A DNA stretch of 7,683 nucleotides from Candidatus Geoarchaeota archaeon (GCA_015520395.1 WAQG01000223.1:1-7683), one strand, 5' to 3'; counted from the first letter of the stretch, positions 1 through 6,413 are shown. Translations and numbers: made by a program. The notes: generated by a model not told the origin, from the letters alone.

Positions 1-294
1 AGGTTTGGTGAGATGGAGCGGGACTGTCTGATCGGGCACGGAGCTGTCGCATCGCTTAAAGATAGGTTAATGGACATGTCTGACCGGACGTTGATCTATG
101 TTTGTAAGAAGTGTGGGATGCTGTCCTACTATGACCATAGGAGGGAGACCTACGTCTGCCCGCTCTGCGGCCCAGACGCTGATGTTGCAGAGGTGGAGGT
201 GTCCTACGCCTTTAAGCTGCTGCTTCAGGAGCTGATGAGTATGATGATCTATCCCAAGATTGAGGTTGTGGAGAGGTATAGGAGGTTGAGATGA
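1..294 (+). CDS. rpoB: DNA-directed RNA polymerase subunit B, C-terminal fragment (5' end outside window)
   Basis: The frame is open from base 1 and gives the last 97 residues of the second-largest RNA polymerase subunit. It begins with the family motif RFGEMERDCLIGHGA, which lies in the C-terminal region that packs against the largest subunit and forms part of the clamp. A zinc-binding site follows, with Cys at fragment residues 35, 38, 53 and 56 (CKKC...CPLC), then the conserved amphipathic tail ending in YRRLR. An internal ATG at 13 is not the start, because the conserved motif runs through it. The stop TGA (292-294) overlaps the start of rpoA1, so the two are probably translationally coupled. 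The fragment cannot show whether this gene is a full-length B or the C-terminal half of a split B, as some euryarchaea have. The identification itself is very secure. Confidence 0.97.
   Translation, partial: RFGEMERDCLIGHGAVASLKDRLMDMSDRTLIYVCKKCGMLSYYDHRRETYVCPLCGPDADVAEVEVSYAFKLLLQELMSMMIYPKIEVVERYRRLR
281..286 (+). promoter_or_regulatory. Shine-Dalgarno site for rpoA1
   Basis: GGAGGT matches the archaeal anti-SD core and lies inside the last codons of rpoB. It is 4 bases from the ATG at 291 and 7 bases from the ATG at 294. The spacing of the other SD sites in this operon favours the second ATG, although the difference is one residue. Confidence 0.7.
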
Positions 295-2930
295 TGGCGT
301 TCAGGCTGGGGTCTCCGCCCAGGTACTATATCAAGAGCATAAAGTTCGGCGTCCTCTCACCGGAAATGGTAAGGAAGATGTCTGTGGTAAGCTTAACGGT
401 GCCGGACACCTACGATGAGGATGGCTCACCGATGCCTTTCGGCCTTATGGATCGAAGGATGGGGACGCTGGAGCCTGGGCAGAGGTGCGAGACCTGTGAT
501 GGGCGTTCAGGGGAGTGTCCTGGACACTTTGGGCACATCGAGCTTGCTCTCCCTGTAATTCATGTTGGATTTACAAAACATATCTATAATGCCCTTCGGG
601 CCACCTGCAGTAAATGTGGAAGGATTACTCTAAGTGATGAGGTGATTGAGAAGAAAAGGCGTCTTTTAGAGTACATAAAAAGGACCGGCAACTATCTGCG
701 TGAGACTGGCTTCTACGAGAAGGTGATTAAGGAGGCGGCTAAGGCGACGAAATGTCCTCATTGTGGTGCTAAGAAGGATAAGGTTAAGCTTGAGAAACCG
801 ACAACATTCTACCTGGTTGACGAGCGGAATAAACCAATAAAGCATCTTTCACCGAAGGATGTAAGAGAGTGGCTTGAGAAGATCCCTGATGGGGATGTCA
901 GGCTCATTGGATTTGATCCTGAGGTTGCCAGGCCAGAGTGGATGGTCATAACGGTTCTGCCCGTCCCACCAATAAGTGTTAGACCCTCAATAACCCTAGA
1001 GTCAGGCGAAAGGTCTGAAGACGACCTGACGCACAAGCTCGGCGACATTGTGAGGACTAACGAGAAGCTTAAGAGTACGATCGAAGCCGGCTCTCCACAG
1101 ATGATCATAGATGAGCACTGGAACCTCCTTCAATACCACATTTCAACCTACTTTGACAACGAGCTGGCGGGCATTTCGCCAGCGGTCCACAGGTCAGGCC
1201 GACCCTTAAAGACCCTTGCCCAGAGGCTTAAGGGGAAGGATGGGCGATTTAGAAACAACCTATCGGGTAAGAGGGTCGACTTCTCCGCCAGAACGGTGAT
1301 CTCCCCAGACCCCTACATAAGCATCAATGAGGTTGGCGTGCCAGTAGAGGTTGCAAAGATCCTTACGGTTCCAGAGCCTGTAACCGAGCATAACATCGAT
1401 GCCTTAAGGCAACTGGTAATCAATGGGCCGGAGAAGTATCCAGGGGCAAACTACATCATCAGGCCTGACGGGAGGGCGGTCGACCTAAGGTTTGTCCGTG
1501 ACCGGGAGGCTATGGCGGAGAGGCTTGGCCCCGGATATATAGTTGAGCGGCATCTAATGGATGGCGATCTAGTCCTCTTCAACCGCCAACCCTCGCTCCA
1601 CAGGATGTCCATGATGGCGCATCACGTCAAGGTTCTTCCATACAAAACCTTCAGGATAAACCCGATTGTATGCCCACCCTACAACGCAGACTTCGATGGA
1701 GATGAGATGAACCTCCATGTGCCCCAGTCGAAGGAGGCCTGGGCGGAGATGAAGATAATCATGAGGGTTCAGGAACAGATGCTTACGCCTAGGTATGGCG
1801 GAGTGATAGTGGGGGCCCTCCACGACTACATCTCGTCTGCCTACCTCCTAACCCGAAGACAAACCAAGCTGGACAGGTTTAAAGCAGCCCTGATACTCGG
1901 GATGGCCAACTATAAGGGGCCTCTGGAAAAGAGCGAGTATACTGGCAAGGAGCTGTTCAGCCTAGTGCTTCCGAAGGTGGATTACGAGGGCGAGGCGCTC
2001 ATGGACATCGATCCCGAGGATAGAAAGGTCGTTATCAAGGAGGGTAAGCTTATCTCCGGAGTGATAGACCACAATGCAATTGGCGACCAGAAGTCTAAGA
2101 CCCTGCTCCACAAGATAATACTCCAGGAGGGTGCAGAGAAGGGCAGGGAGTTCCTCGACAACCTGTCATGGATGCTTTTGATGTTCCTGGACATGTATGG
2201 CTTCACCATGGGGCTGGACGAGGAGGATCTGCCTGAGGATGCCAAGAAGGAGATCAAGAAGGTTATAGACAGGCACATAAAGAAGGTTAACGAGTACATC
2301 CAGATGTACAGGGAGGGCAAGCTGGAGAGAGAGCCCGGGGCAACCCTCGAGGAGACGCTTGAGCAGAAGATAATAAGCGAGCTGAACATGGCGAGGGACG
2401 AGTCAGGGAAGATAGCCGAAAGGTACTTCTTACCCAACAACAGCGTTTTGATAACGGCTAAGACCGGGGCTAGGGGCAAGATGCTCAACCTCACCCAGAT
2501 GACAGCCTGTATAGGGCAACAGACCATAAGAGGCGAGAGGATAAGGAGAGGCTACTTGAACAGGACACTCCCACACTTTAAGCCCGGCGACCTCGGAGCT
2601 GAGGCCCGAGGCTTCATAAAGAGCAACTATAAGGAGGGACTCAGGCCAACTGAGTTCTTCTTCCATGCGATGAGCGGCAGGGAGGGGCTCGTGGACACCG
2701 CAGTTAGGACGTCTCAGAGCGGGTACATGCAGAGGAGGTTGATAAACGCCCTCCTAGACCTCCACGTGGAGTACGACGGCACAGTCCAGAGTGCTGAGGG
2801 CTTTATAATCCAGTACCTGTATGGCGAGGATGGGATTGACCCGACGCGCAGCGTTGGCGGAGACCCTGTGGACTTCGACGAGATCGAGAGGCGGGTCTTA
2901 AAGGAGATAGAGGTGAAGGCCAGTGCCTGA
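291..2930 (+). CDS. rpoA1: DNA-directed RNA polymerase subunit A' (largest subunit, N-terminal part)
   Basis: This is the catalytic N-terminal two-thirds of the split archaeal largest subunit, 879 aa and of normal length. Two zinc sites are visible in the clamp: C66, C69, C76 and H79, then C106, C109, C155 and C158. The conserved active-site core follows, with FRNNLSGKRVDFSARTVISP (321-340) and RQPSLHRMSMM (432-442). The metal-binding motif NADFDGD is at 465-471, with D467, D469 and D471 chelating the catalytic Mg2+. The bridge helix region (about 786-818) includes GREGLVDTAVRTSQSGY. The protein ends after the DFDEIERR segment, where archaeal A' normally ends, so the chain is completed by A'' next door. 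It starts with two ATGs; the rpoB stop overlaps by 4 bases (ATG 291) or 1 base (ATG 294), and SD spacing slightly favours 294. One oddity is Ser796 in the bridge-helix hinge, where Gly is usual. Confidence 0.98.
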   Translation: MMAFRLGSPPRYYIKSIKFGVLSPEMVRKMSVVSLTVPDTYDEDGSPMPFGLMDRRMGTLEPGQRCETCDGRSGECPGHFGHIELALPVIHVGFTKHIYNALRATCSKCGRITLSDEVIEKKRRLLEYIKRTGNYLRETGFYEKVIKEAAKATKCPHCGAKKDKVKLEKPTTFYLVDERNKPIKHLSPKDVREWLEKIPDGDVRLIGFDPEVARPEWMVITVLPVPPISVRPSITLESGERSEDDLTHKLGDIVRTNEKLKSTIEAGSPQMIIDEHWNLLQYHISTYFDNELAGISPAVHRSGRPLKTLAQRLKGKDGRFRNNLSGKRVDFSARTVISPDPYISINEVGVPVEVAKILTVPEPVTEHNIDALRQLVINGPEKYPGANYIIRPDGRAVDLRFVRDREAMAERLGPGYIVERHLMDGDLVLFNRQPSLHRMSMMAHHVKVLPYKTFRINPIVCPPYNADFDGDEMNLHVPQSKEAWAEMKIIMRVQEQMLTPRYGGVIVGALHDYISSAYLLTRRQTKLDRFKAALILGMANYKGPLEKSEYTGKELFSLVLPKVDYEGEALMDIDPEDRKVVIKEGKLISGVIDHNAIGDQKSKTLLHKIILQEGAEKGREFLDNLSWMLLMFLDMYGFTMGLDEEDLPEDAKKEIKKVIDRHIKKVNEYIQMYREGKLEREPGATLEETLEQKIISELNMARDESGKIAERYFLPNNSVLITAKTGARGKMLNLTQMTACIGQQTIRGERIRRGYLNRTLPHFKPGDLGAEARGFIKSNYKEGLRPTEFFFHAMSGREGLVDTAVRTSQSGYMQRRLINALLDLHVEYDGTVQSAEGFIIQYLYGEDGIDPTRSVGGDPVDFDEIERRVLKEIEVKASA
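2911..2916 (+). promoter_or_regulatory. Shine-Dalgarno site for rpoA2
   Basis: AGGTGA matches the AGGTGATCC side of the archaeal anti-SD complement. It lies in the 3' end of rpoA1, 6 bases before the GTG at 2923. It supports that non-ATG start. Confidence 0.65.
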
Positions 2931-4110
2931 GGATCTGGAGAGGTATAGAAGAGTTATGGAGAATGCGGGCCTACCCCCGAAGATAGTGGAAGAGGCCCTT
3001 AGGCGGTTGGAGAAACTGCCCAGGGAGGTTTGGGGGAGGTTTGTCGAGGAGGTCATCAAGGACTACGAGTCTAGGCTCGTCGAGCCCGGAGAGGTCGTCG
3101 GCGTGGTTGCGGCCCAGTCCATGGGGGAGCCGAGCACACAGATGACCCTCAGAACGTTCCACTACGTCGGTATTAGGGAGCTGAACGTGACGCTCGGCCT
3201 TCCAAGGCTCATAGAGCTGGTCGATGCCCGCTCTAAGCCGTCTACACCTATGATGAGGATCCCGTTGAAGGGCGAGTACGCTAAGAATGAGGAGCTTGCA
3301 AAACAGGTGGTTAAGGAGATCGAGGAGCTCCTGGTGGGCGACCTGACCGTGAGGTACGAGATAGACCCCTTCGAGGGTCAGGTCATACTCTATATAGATC
3401 TGGAGCAGGCCGAGCGAAGGGATGTGGGCCTGGAGGACATAGTGAAGGCTTTGAAGAAGGTTAGGAACACCGACGTGTTCCTCGACGACCCGGAGAAGGG
3501 CATTATAAGGGTTGTTTACCTTGAGGAGTTCAGCTATGTTAAGCTTAGGCAACTTAAGGACAAGATCCTGAGCGTCAGGCTCAAGGGGATACCCGGGATT
3601 AGGAGGGCTATAGTAAAGAAGAGGAGCACAGGGGATGGCATCGAGTACTACATTTTGACGGAGGGGTCTAACATAAGGGCTGTGATGAAGGTGCCGGGGG
3701 TTGATGCGAGGGGTGTTAGGAGCAACGATGTCTTCGAGGTTTACAGGGAGTTTGGGATAGAGGCTGCAAGACAAGTTCTCATAGATGAGATAGTTGGTGT
3801 CCTGAGGGAGCAGGGCCTTGACGTGGATATAAGGCATATAATTCTGCTGGCCGACGCCATGACCTTCACGGGAAGGATAAGGCAGATAGGGAGGCATGGG
3901 ATAGTTAAGGATAAGAAGAGCGTCTTCGCCCGTGCCGCATTTGAGGTGGTTACGACCCACCTCTACAACGCCAGCGCGCGTGGCGAGGTCGACGATCTCA
4001 GGGGCGTTGCGGAGAACATAATAGTTGGGCAGCCGATGCCCTACGGGACCGCGACCCTCGGAGCATACTTTTATATGAGGGAGCCTCGTGGAAAACAGGT
4101 TAAGAGGTGA
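2923..4110 (+). CDS. rpoA2: DNA-directed RNA polymerase subunit A'' (largest subunit, C-terminal part)
   Basis: This is the C-terminal third of the split largest subunit, 395 aa and typical for A''. After a helical N-terminal segment it carries the trigger-loop region: VEPGEVVGVVAAQSMGEPST (53-72), MTLRTFHYVG (74-83) and NVTLGLPRLIELVDAR (88-103). These residues close over the incoming NTP and couple catalysis to translocation with the A' bridge helix. The variable jaw-like middle follows. The C-terminal clamp/cleft block contains SVFARAAFEVVTTHLYNAS (333-351) and IIVGQPMPYGTATLG (366-380). Translation starts at GTG, with an SD 6 bases upstream. The gene overlaps rpoA1 by 8 bases in a different frame, so the split is a true gene boundary and not a sequencing frameshift: A' has a proper terminus and A'' a proper start. 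Coupled translation should help keep the two halves stoichiometric. Confidence 0.98.
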   Translation: MPEDLERYRRVMENAGLPPKIVEEALRRLEKLPREVWGRFVEEVIKDYESRLVEPGEVVGVVAAQSMGEPSTQMTLRTFHYVGIRELNVTLGLPRLIELVDARSKPSTPMMRIPLKGEYAKNEELAKQVVKEIEELLVGDLTVRYEIDPFEGQVILYIDLEQAERRDVGLEDIVKALKKVRNTDVFLDDPEKGIIRVVYLEEFSYVKLRQLKDKILSVRLKGIPGIRRAIVKKRSTGDGIEYYILTEGSNIRAVMKVPGVDARGVRSNDVFEVYREFGIEAARQVLIDEIVGVLREQGLDVDIRHIILLADAMTFTGRIRQIGRHGIVKDKKSVFARAAFEVVTTHLYNASARGEVDDLRGVAENIIVGQPMPYGTATLGAYFYMREPRGKQVKR

Positions 4111-4111
4111 T
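4104..4111 (+). promoter_or_regulatory. Extended Shine-Dalgarno site that decides the rpl30e start
   Basis: GAGGTGAT is an eight-base match to the archaeal SD consensus and contains the rpoA2 stop codon TGA (4108-4110). It is 6 bases before GTG 4118. This favours 4118 over the upstream in-frame GTG at 4088, which has no comparable site. Confidence 0.75.
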
Positions 4112-4117
4112 GGGAGG

Positions 4118-4438
4118 GTGATCGATCTAAACAGGGAGCTCAAGGTGGTGATGCGGACGGGAAAGCTGGCCTACGGTTTTAACACTGTGAAATCGCTCCT
4201 CCTCACAAAGCGTGTGGCAGGCGTCATAGTCGCGGCCGAGGCAAGAGAGGATATAGTCGCCCAGCTAAAATACTACGCCAAGCTGGCCAACGTCCCAATA
4301 TACATCTACGATGGGGACAGCTGGGATCTCGGGAAGCTCTTGGAGAAGCCCTTCATGGTCTCCTCAATAGCCATAATTGACCCTGGAGAGTCCAACATAA
4401 TGAGCCTCTTCGAGGAGGAGGTCGAGGAGGGTGCCTAG
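4118..4438 (+). CDS. rpl30e: Large ribosomal subunit protein eL30 (L30e)
   Basis: This is a 106-aa archaeal/eukaryal ribosomal protein of the L7Ae/L30e fold, which binds kink-turn RNA. Visible family features are the N-terminal DLNRELK...TGKLAYGFNTVK (the G-x-N-x-x-K RNA-contact motif is at residues 20-25), KYYAKLANVPIYIYDGDSWD (51-70), and LGKLLEKPF...IAIIDPGES (71-92). A short acidic tail, EEEVEEGA, follows. An upstream in-frame GTG at 4088 would add ten residues (ENRLRGDGR-like) not typical of the family and would sit inside rpoA2. GTG 4118 has a full SD 6 bases upstream and gives the usual DLNREL start. The gene follows rpoA2 by 7 bases and overlaps nusA by 8. This is the standard archaeal rpoA2-rpl30e-nusA order. 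The segment after strand 2 (AAEARED) differs from the more usual Asn/Pro-containing loop. Confidence 0.95.
   Translation: MIDLNRELKVVMRTGKLAYGFNTVKSLLLTKRVAGVIVAAEAREDIVAQLKYYAKLANVPIYIYDGDSWDLGKLLEKPFMVSSIAIIDPGESNIMSLFEEEVEEGA
4417..4422 (+). promoter_or_regulatory. Shine-Dalgarno site for nusA
   Basis: GGAGGT lies within the Glu-rich 3' end of rpl30e, 8 bases before GTG 4431. A second GGAGG directly abuts the start codon and is too close to function. The site supports the GTG start. Confidence 0.6.
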
Positions 4439-4865
4439 GATAGTGCTTGGAAACGAGGAGCTCAGATACATATCACTGTTCCAGAGCCTGACAGGCGCCA
4501 CCGTGAGGGACTGCGTAATCGACGAAGAATACAACCGGCTGATCTTTGTGGTCAAGCCTGAGGAGGTGGGGCTAGCCATAGGCAGGAGGGGCTTCAAGAT
4601 ACAGCAGCTAAGCAAGTTCCTCAACAGGAGGGTGGAGGTCGTCGCCTACTCAGACAAGCCCGAAGAACTGATAAGAAACAGCCTGGCTCCAGCCAGGGTT
4701 AAGAGCGTTCAGATAATGAGGAACCCTCGGGGAGAGCTCGTGGCGTATGTCAGGGTTGAGCCCGCAGACAAAAGGATAGCCATAGGGGCGAAAGGGCGAA
4801 ACATAAATAGGGCCCGAATCCTCTCAAAAAGATATTTTGACATAGATAGGGTTGTGATCCTTTAA
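4431..4865 (+). CDS. nusA: Archaeal transcription factor NusA, two-KH-domain form
   Basis: This 144-aa protein consists essentially of two KH domains, the normal archaeal NusA architecture. It lacks the bacterial N-terminal polymerase-binding domain, the S1 domain and the acidic repeats. KH1 shows VGLAIGRRGFKIQQL with its GxxG loop at residues 51-54. KH2 shows RIAIGAKGRNINRARIL with GxxG at 119-122. These loops grip single-stranded RNA. The family is thought to act in transcription elongation or termination, or in coupling transcription to ribosome assembly; its precise archaeal role is not settled. It starts at GTG and overlaps rpl30e by 8 bases, using nearly the same junction sequence (GTGCCTAG) as rpoA1/rpoA2 (GTGCCTGA). 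It ends the polymerase operon: a 136-base spacer with a new promoter follows. Confidence 0.96.
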   Translation: MPRIVLGNEELRYISLFQSLTGATVRDCVIDEEYNRLIFVVKPEEVGLAIGRRGFKIQQLSKFLNRRVEVVAYSDKPEELIRNSLAPARVKSVQIMRNPRGELVAYVRVEPADKRIAIGAKGRNINRARILSKRYFDIDRVVIL

Positions 4866-4960
4866 GGCTTAGCCCACCAGAACTGAAGCTTCGACCCGGC
4901 TTAATCTCATCGGGTTTAAGAATTTGGGACTCTCGTAAAGTAGTTCTCTAATCCGTCCAT

Positions 4961-4982
4961 GTAAAGGCTTATTAGCCTTTAC
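4961..4982. repeat. Perfect inverted repeat (9-bp arms, 4-base centre) overlapping a promoter
   Basis: The arms are GTAAAGGCT (4961-4969) and AGCCTTTAC (4974-4982), separated by TATT. They pair without mismatch. The repeat lies 19 bases before the acyltransferase start and coincides with the predicted BRE/TATA box. It may be an operator for a dimeric regulator, or a promoter with BRE sequence on both strands. In RNA it would form a strong hairpin, but it does not look like a terminator because GC-rich sequence, not a T-run, follows. Confidence 0.8.
4963..4975 (+). promoter_or_regulatory. Predicted BRE/TATA promoter of the acyltransferase gene
   Basis: AAAGGCTTATTAG resembles the rps12 promoter AAAGGTTTATAGG almost base for base. 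It lies at nearly the same distance from its ATG: AAAGG begins 39 bases upstream here and 38 bases upstream at rps12. Transcription starting about 25 bases downstream of the TATA centre would give a leaderless or nearly leaderless mRNA. This fits the poor SD before 5002. Confidence 0.6.
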
Positions 4983-5001
4983 GGGGCGTTGCAGGGTTGA
5001 G

Positions 5002-5703
5002 ATGGGCTACTTATCCCGTAGGGCCAGGATTTCGGATGGAGTCCTACTGGGGCCCGACGTCAAGGTCTATGGGGAGTCCAGGATAGGGAGCGGGTCAAAG
5101 ATCTATGGCCCAGCCATCATAGGCTACCCCTCCAGGGCCAGCCTGCTGGGGGCCGGGGCGTCCGACGAGGAGCTTGACAGGGCTAGCAGCGGGGCTGTCC
5201 TTGGCAACGGCGTTGTCATCAGGCCTTTCACGGTGGTCTATGAGGGGGCGGAGCTGGGCGACCACGTCGAGACGGGACATCACGTCATAGTTAGGGAGGG
5301 GGTCAGGGTCGGTGCAGGCACGCTCATAGGCAGCGGCACGATCCTCGACGGGCCTATTGTAATAGGTAGGAATGTGAGCATCCAAAGCTCCGTCTACCTC
5401 CCAAAAGGCAGTATAGTTGAGGACAACGTCTTCCTTGCACCCAGGGTTTGTGTAACAAACGACAAATACCCAGCCAGCAAACGCCTAGCCGGCGTAACCA
5501 TCAGAAGAGGAGCCGTGATAGGCGCCAACGCAACCCTAATAGCAGGGATCGAGATCGGAGAGTATGCTGTGGTGGCGGCCGGGGCAGTCGTCACAAAGGA
5601 CGTCCCCCCAAGAAGCGTCGTAATGGGCATACCCGCAAGAATAGCCGGTACTCGGGAGGACTACGAGGCTAAGAAGAGGGCTTATGAAGAGGCCCCTAGC
5701 TAA
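5002..5703 (+). CDS. Left-handed beta-helix (hexapeptide-repeat) acyltransferase, probable sugar N-acetyltransferase
   Basis: This 233-aa protein is built almost entirely of hexapeptide repeats, for example VRVGAGTLIGSGTIL (101-115), IVIGRNVSI (119-127) and AVIGANATLIAGIEIGEYAV (171-190), ending in VVMGIPARIAG. Such proteins form trimeric left-handed beta-helices that use acetyl-CoA. ETGHHVIVREG (90-100) carries the likely catalytic His (H93). DNVFLAPRVCVTNDKYP (141-157) resembles the nucleotide-sugar N-acetyltransferases of the WlbB/WbpD/FdtC type. The exact substrate cannot be read from sequence. A loop insertion at about 43-68 (YPSRASLLGAGASDEE...) interrupts the helix, and a charged C-terminal helix (about 217-231) follows. 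It is probably cytoplasmic, as no signal peptide is seen. ATG 5002 is the only sensible start. It has its own promoter, stands between nusA and rps12 where no such gene is normally found, and has no obvious functional tie to its neighbours. It may act in glycan or lipid head-group modification. Confidence 0.88.
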   Translation: MGYLSRRARISDGVLLGPDVKVYGESRIGSGSKIYGPAIIGYPSRASLLGAGASDEELDRASSGAVLGNGVVIRPFTVVYEGAELGDHVETGHHVIVREGVRVGAGTLIGSGTILDGPIVIGRNVSIQSSVYLPKGSIVEDNVFLAPRVCVTNDKYPASKRLAGVTIRRGAVIGANATLIAGIEIGEYAVVAAGAVVTKDVPPRSVVMGIPARIAGTREDYEAKKRAYEEAPS

Positions 5704-5921
5704 ACGCGCCTGCGACATGCAGTAATAGGCTATCACCGTACATGAACCTCAGAATCTCGGAGTGTTTCCAAGGGCTTAAAGTTCCTATTCCTTCAAATGC
5801 TATTTCTGGGTACAGTCTGCAAGTTAATATATTACATAGTAGCCTGTCGGGTGGACACCCTCCCCTTCATCCCTATGATTGCCACGGGCTTGTTGCGACT
5901 TTGTTATGAGCTTCTCTAGGT
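5704..5921. other. Spacer between the acyltransferase gene and the rps12 promoter
   Basis: No supported gene lies here. The spacer holds a pyrimidine-rich stretch near 5783-5810 that could help end acyltransferase transcription. It also holds the AT-rich palindrome TAATATATTA (5825-5834) and a short inverted repeat GGGTG/CACCC (5849-5853 and 5856-5860). A 55-codon ATG-started frame at 5742-5909 has no SD or recognisable content and overlaps both repeats, so I do not call it a gene. Confidence 0.6.
5825..5834. promoter_or_regulatory. AT-rich palindrome TAATATATTA, possible extra TATA-like element
   Basis: This is a perfect 10-base palindrome in the spacer upstream of rps12, followed 14 bases later by the GGGTG/CACCC repeat. 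It could be a weak second promoter giving rps12-rps7 a leader, or a regulator site. It lacks a good purine-rich BRE, so the call is tentative. Confidence 0.25.
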
Positions 5922-5936
5922 GGAAAGGTTTATAGG
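5922..5936 (+). promoter_or_regulatory. rps12: BRE/TATA promoter of rps12-rps7
   Basis: GGAAAGG followed by TTTATAGG is a good archaeal BRE plus TATA box. The TATA centre (about 5932) is 30 bases before the rps12 ATG, which predicts a start site within a few bases of that ATG and a leaderless transcript. The element sits inside an upstream in-frame extension beginning at GTG 5920. That argues the extension is not translated. Confidence 0.8.
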
Positions 5937-5961
5937 TGGGTTTCGGTGTCTTCGTTTGGAG

Positions 5962-6405
5962 ATGCCGGGCTCGAAGTCTCCGAAGGGGCTGTTCGCTGCT
6001 AGGAAGCTGATAATGAAGAGGAAGAAGTTCCGTTGGAGTAAGCCGGATTATAAGAGGAGGATGCTTCAGCTTAAGAAGAAGTATGATCCATTGGAGGGTG
6101 CTCCGCAGGCCCGGGGGATAGTTCTTGAGAAGGTTGGTGTTGAGGCTAGGCAGCCCAACGCTGCTGTCAGGAAGTGTGTGAGGGTCCAGCTTGTGAAGAA
6201 TGGGAAGGAGATAACCGCCTTCTGTCCGGGGGACGGGGCTCTCAACGTGATTTCTGAGCATGATGAGGTTATTGTGGAGGGTATAGGTGGGTCTCAGGGT
6301 AGGGCCTACGGCGACCTGCCCGGTGTGCGGTGGAAGGTCATCAAGGTCAATGGGGTCTCCCTTCAGGCGATACTTAAGGGGAAGAGGAAAAAGCCTATGA
6401 GGTGA
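5962..6405 (+). CDS. rps12: Small ribosomal subunit protein uS12 (S12)
   Basis: This 147-aa protein of the ribosomal decoding centre has the archaeal/eukaryal form. It opens with MPGSKSPKGLFAARKL, continues with KKFRWSKPDYKRR (21-33), and contains the decoding loop RQPNAAVRKCVRVQL (63-77). TAFCPGDGALN (85-95), HDEVIVEGIGG (100-110) and GDLPGVRWKVIKVNGVSL (117-134) follow, then a basic tail. The start at ATG 5962 is chosen because it gives the conserved MPG-KSPKG N-terminus and lies at the predicted transcription start. A GTG at 5920 would add 14 residues overlapping the TATA box. The decoding loop reads RQPNAAVRK where archaea usually have KQPNSAIRK. That puts Arg at the position of E. coli K43 (K42 without Met) and Ala in place of a highly conserved Ser. 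It is followed by rps7, 8 bases downstream. Confidence 0.97.
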   Translation: MPGSKSPKGLFAARKLIMKRKKFRWSKPDYKRRMLQLKKKYDPLEGAPQARGIVLEKVGVEARQPNAAVRKCVRVQLVKNGKEITAFCPGDGALNVISEHDEVIVEGIGGSQGRAYGDLPGVRWKVIKVNGVSLQAILKGKRKKPMR

Positions 6406-6406
6406 T
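6399..6406 (+). promoter_or_regulatory. Extended Shine-Dalgarno site that decides the rps7 start
   Basis: GAGGTGAT is identical to the rpl30e site and again contains the stop codon of the preceding gene (rps12 TGA, 6403-6405). It is 7 bases before TTG 6414. The alternative start, GTG 6402, lies inside this SD and has only a weak GAGG 14 bases upstream. Confidence 0.7.
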
Positions 6407-6413
6407 ATGGGGG

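Noticed and set aside
2923..2930. rpoA1/rpoA2 boundary as a frameshift that broke one rpoA gene
   Set aside because: A' ends at its normal family terminus and A'' has its own GTG start and SD. A split largest subunit is standard in most archaea.
2971..4143. Very long minus-strand open frame (390 codons) opposite rpoA2
   Set aside because: It is antisense to a fully conserved RpoA2. Its Leu/Pro/His-rich translation shows no domain, and the length follows from the codon bias of the sense gene.
4894..4920. ACCCG/CGGGT stem followed by TTTAAG as a nusA terminator
   Set aside because: It has only 5 bp with a 12-base loop and no real T-run, too weak to call.
5448..5672. 74-codon plus-strand frame inside the acyltransferase gene
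   Set aside because: It is a shifted-frame shadow: the translation is Arg-rich text complementary to hexapeptide codons, with no support.
5742..5909. 55-codon plus-strand frame between the acyltransferase gene and rps12
   Set aside because: It has no SD or promoter, few charged residues, overlaps two spacer repeats, and matches no family I know.
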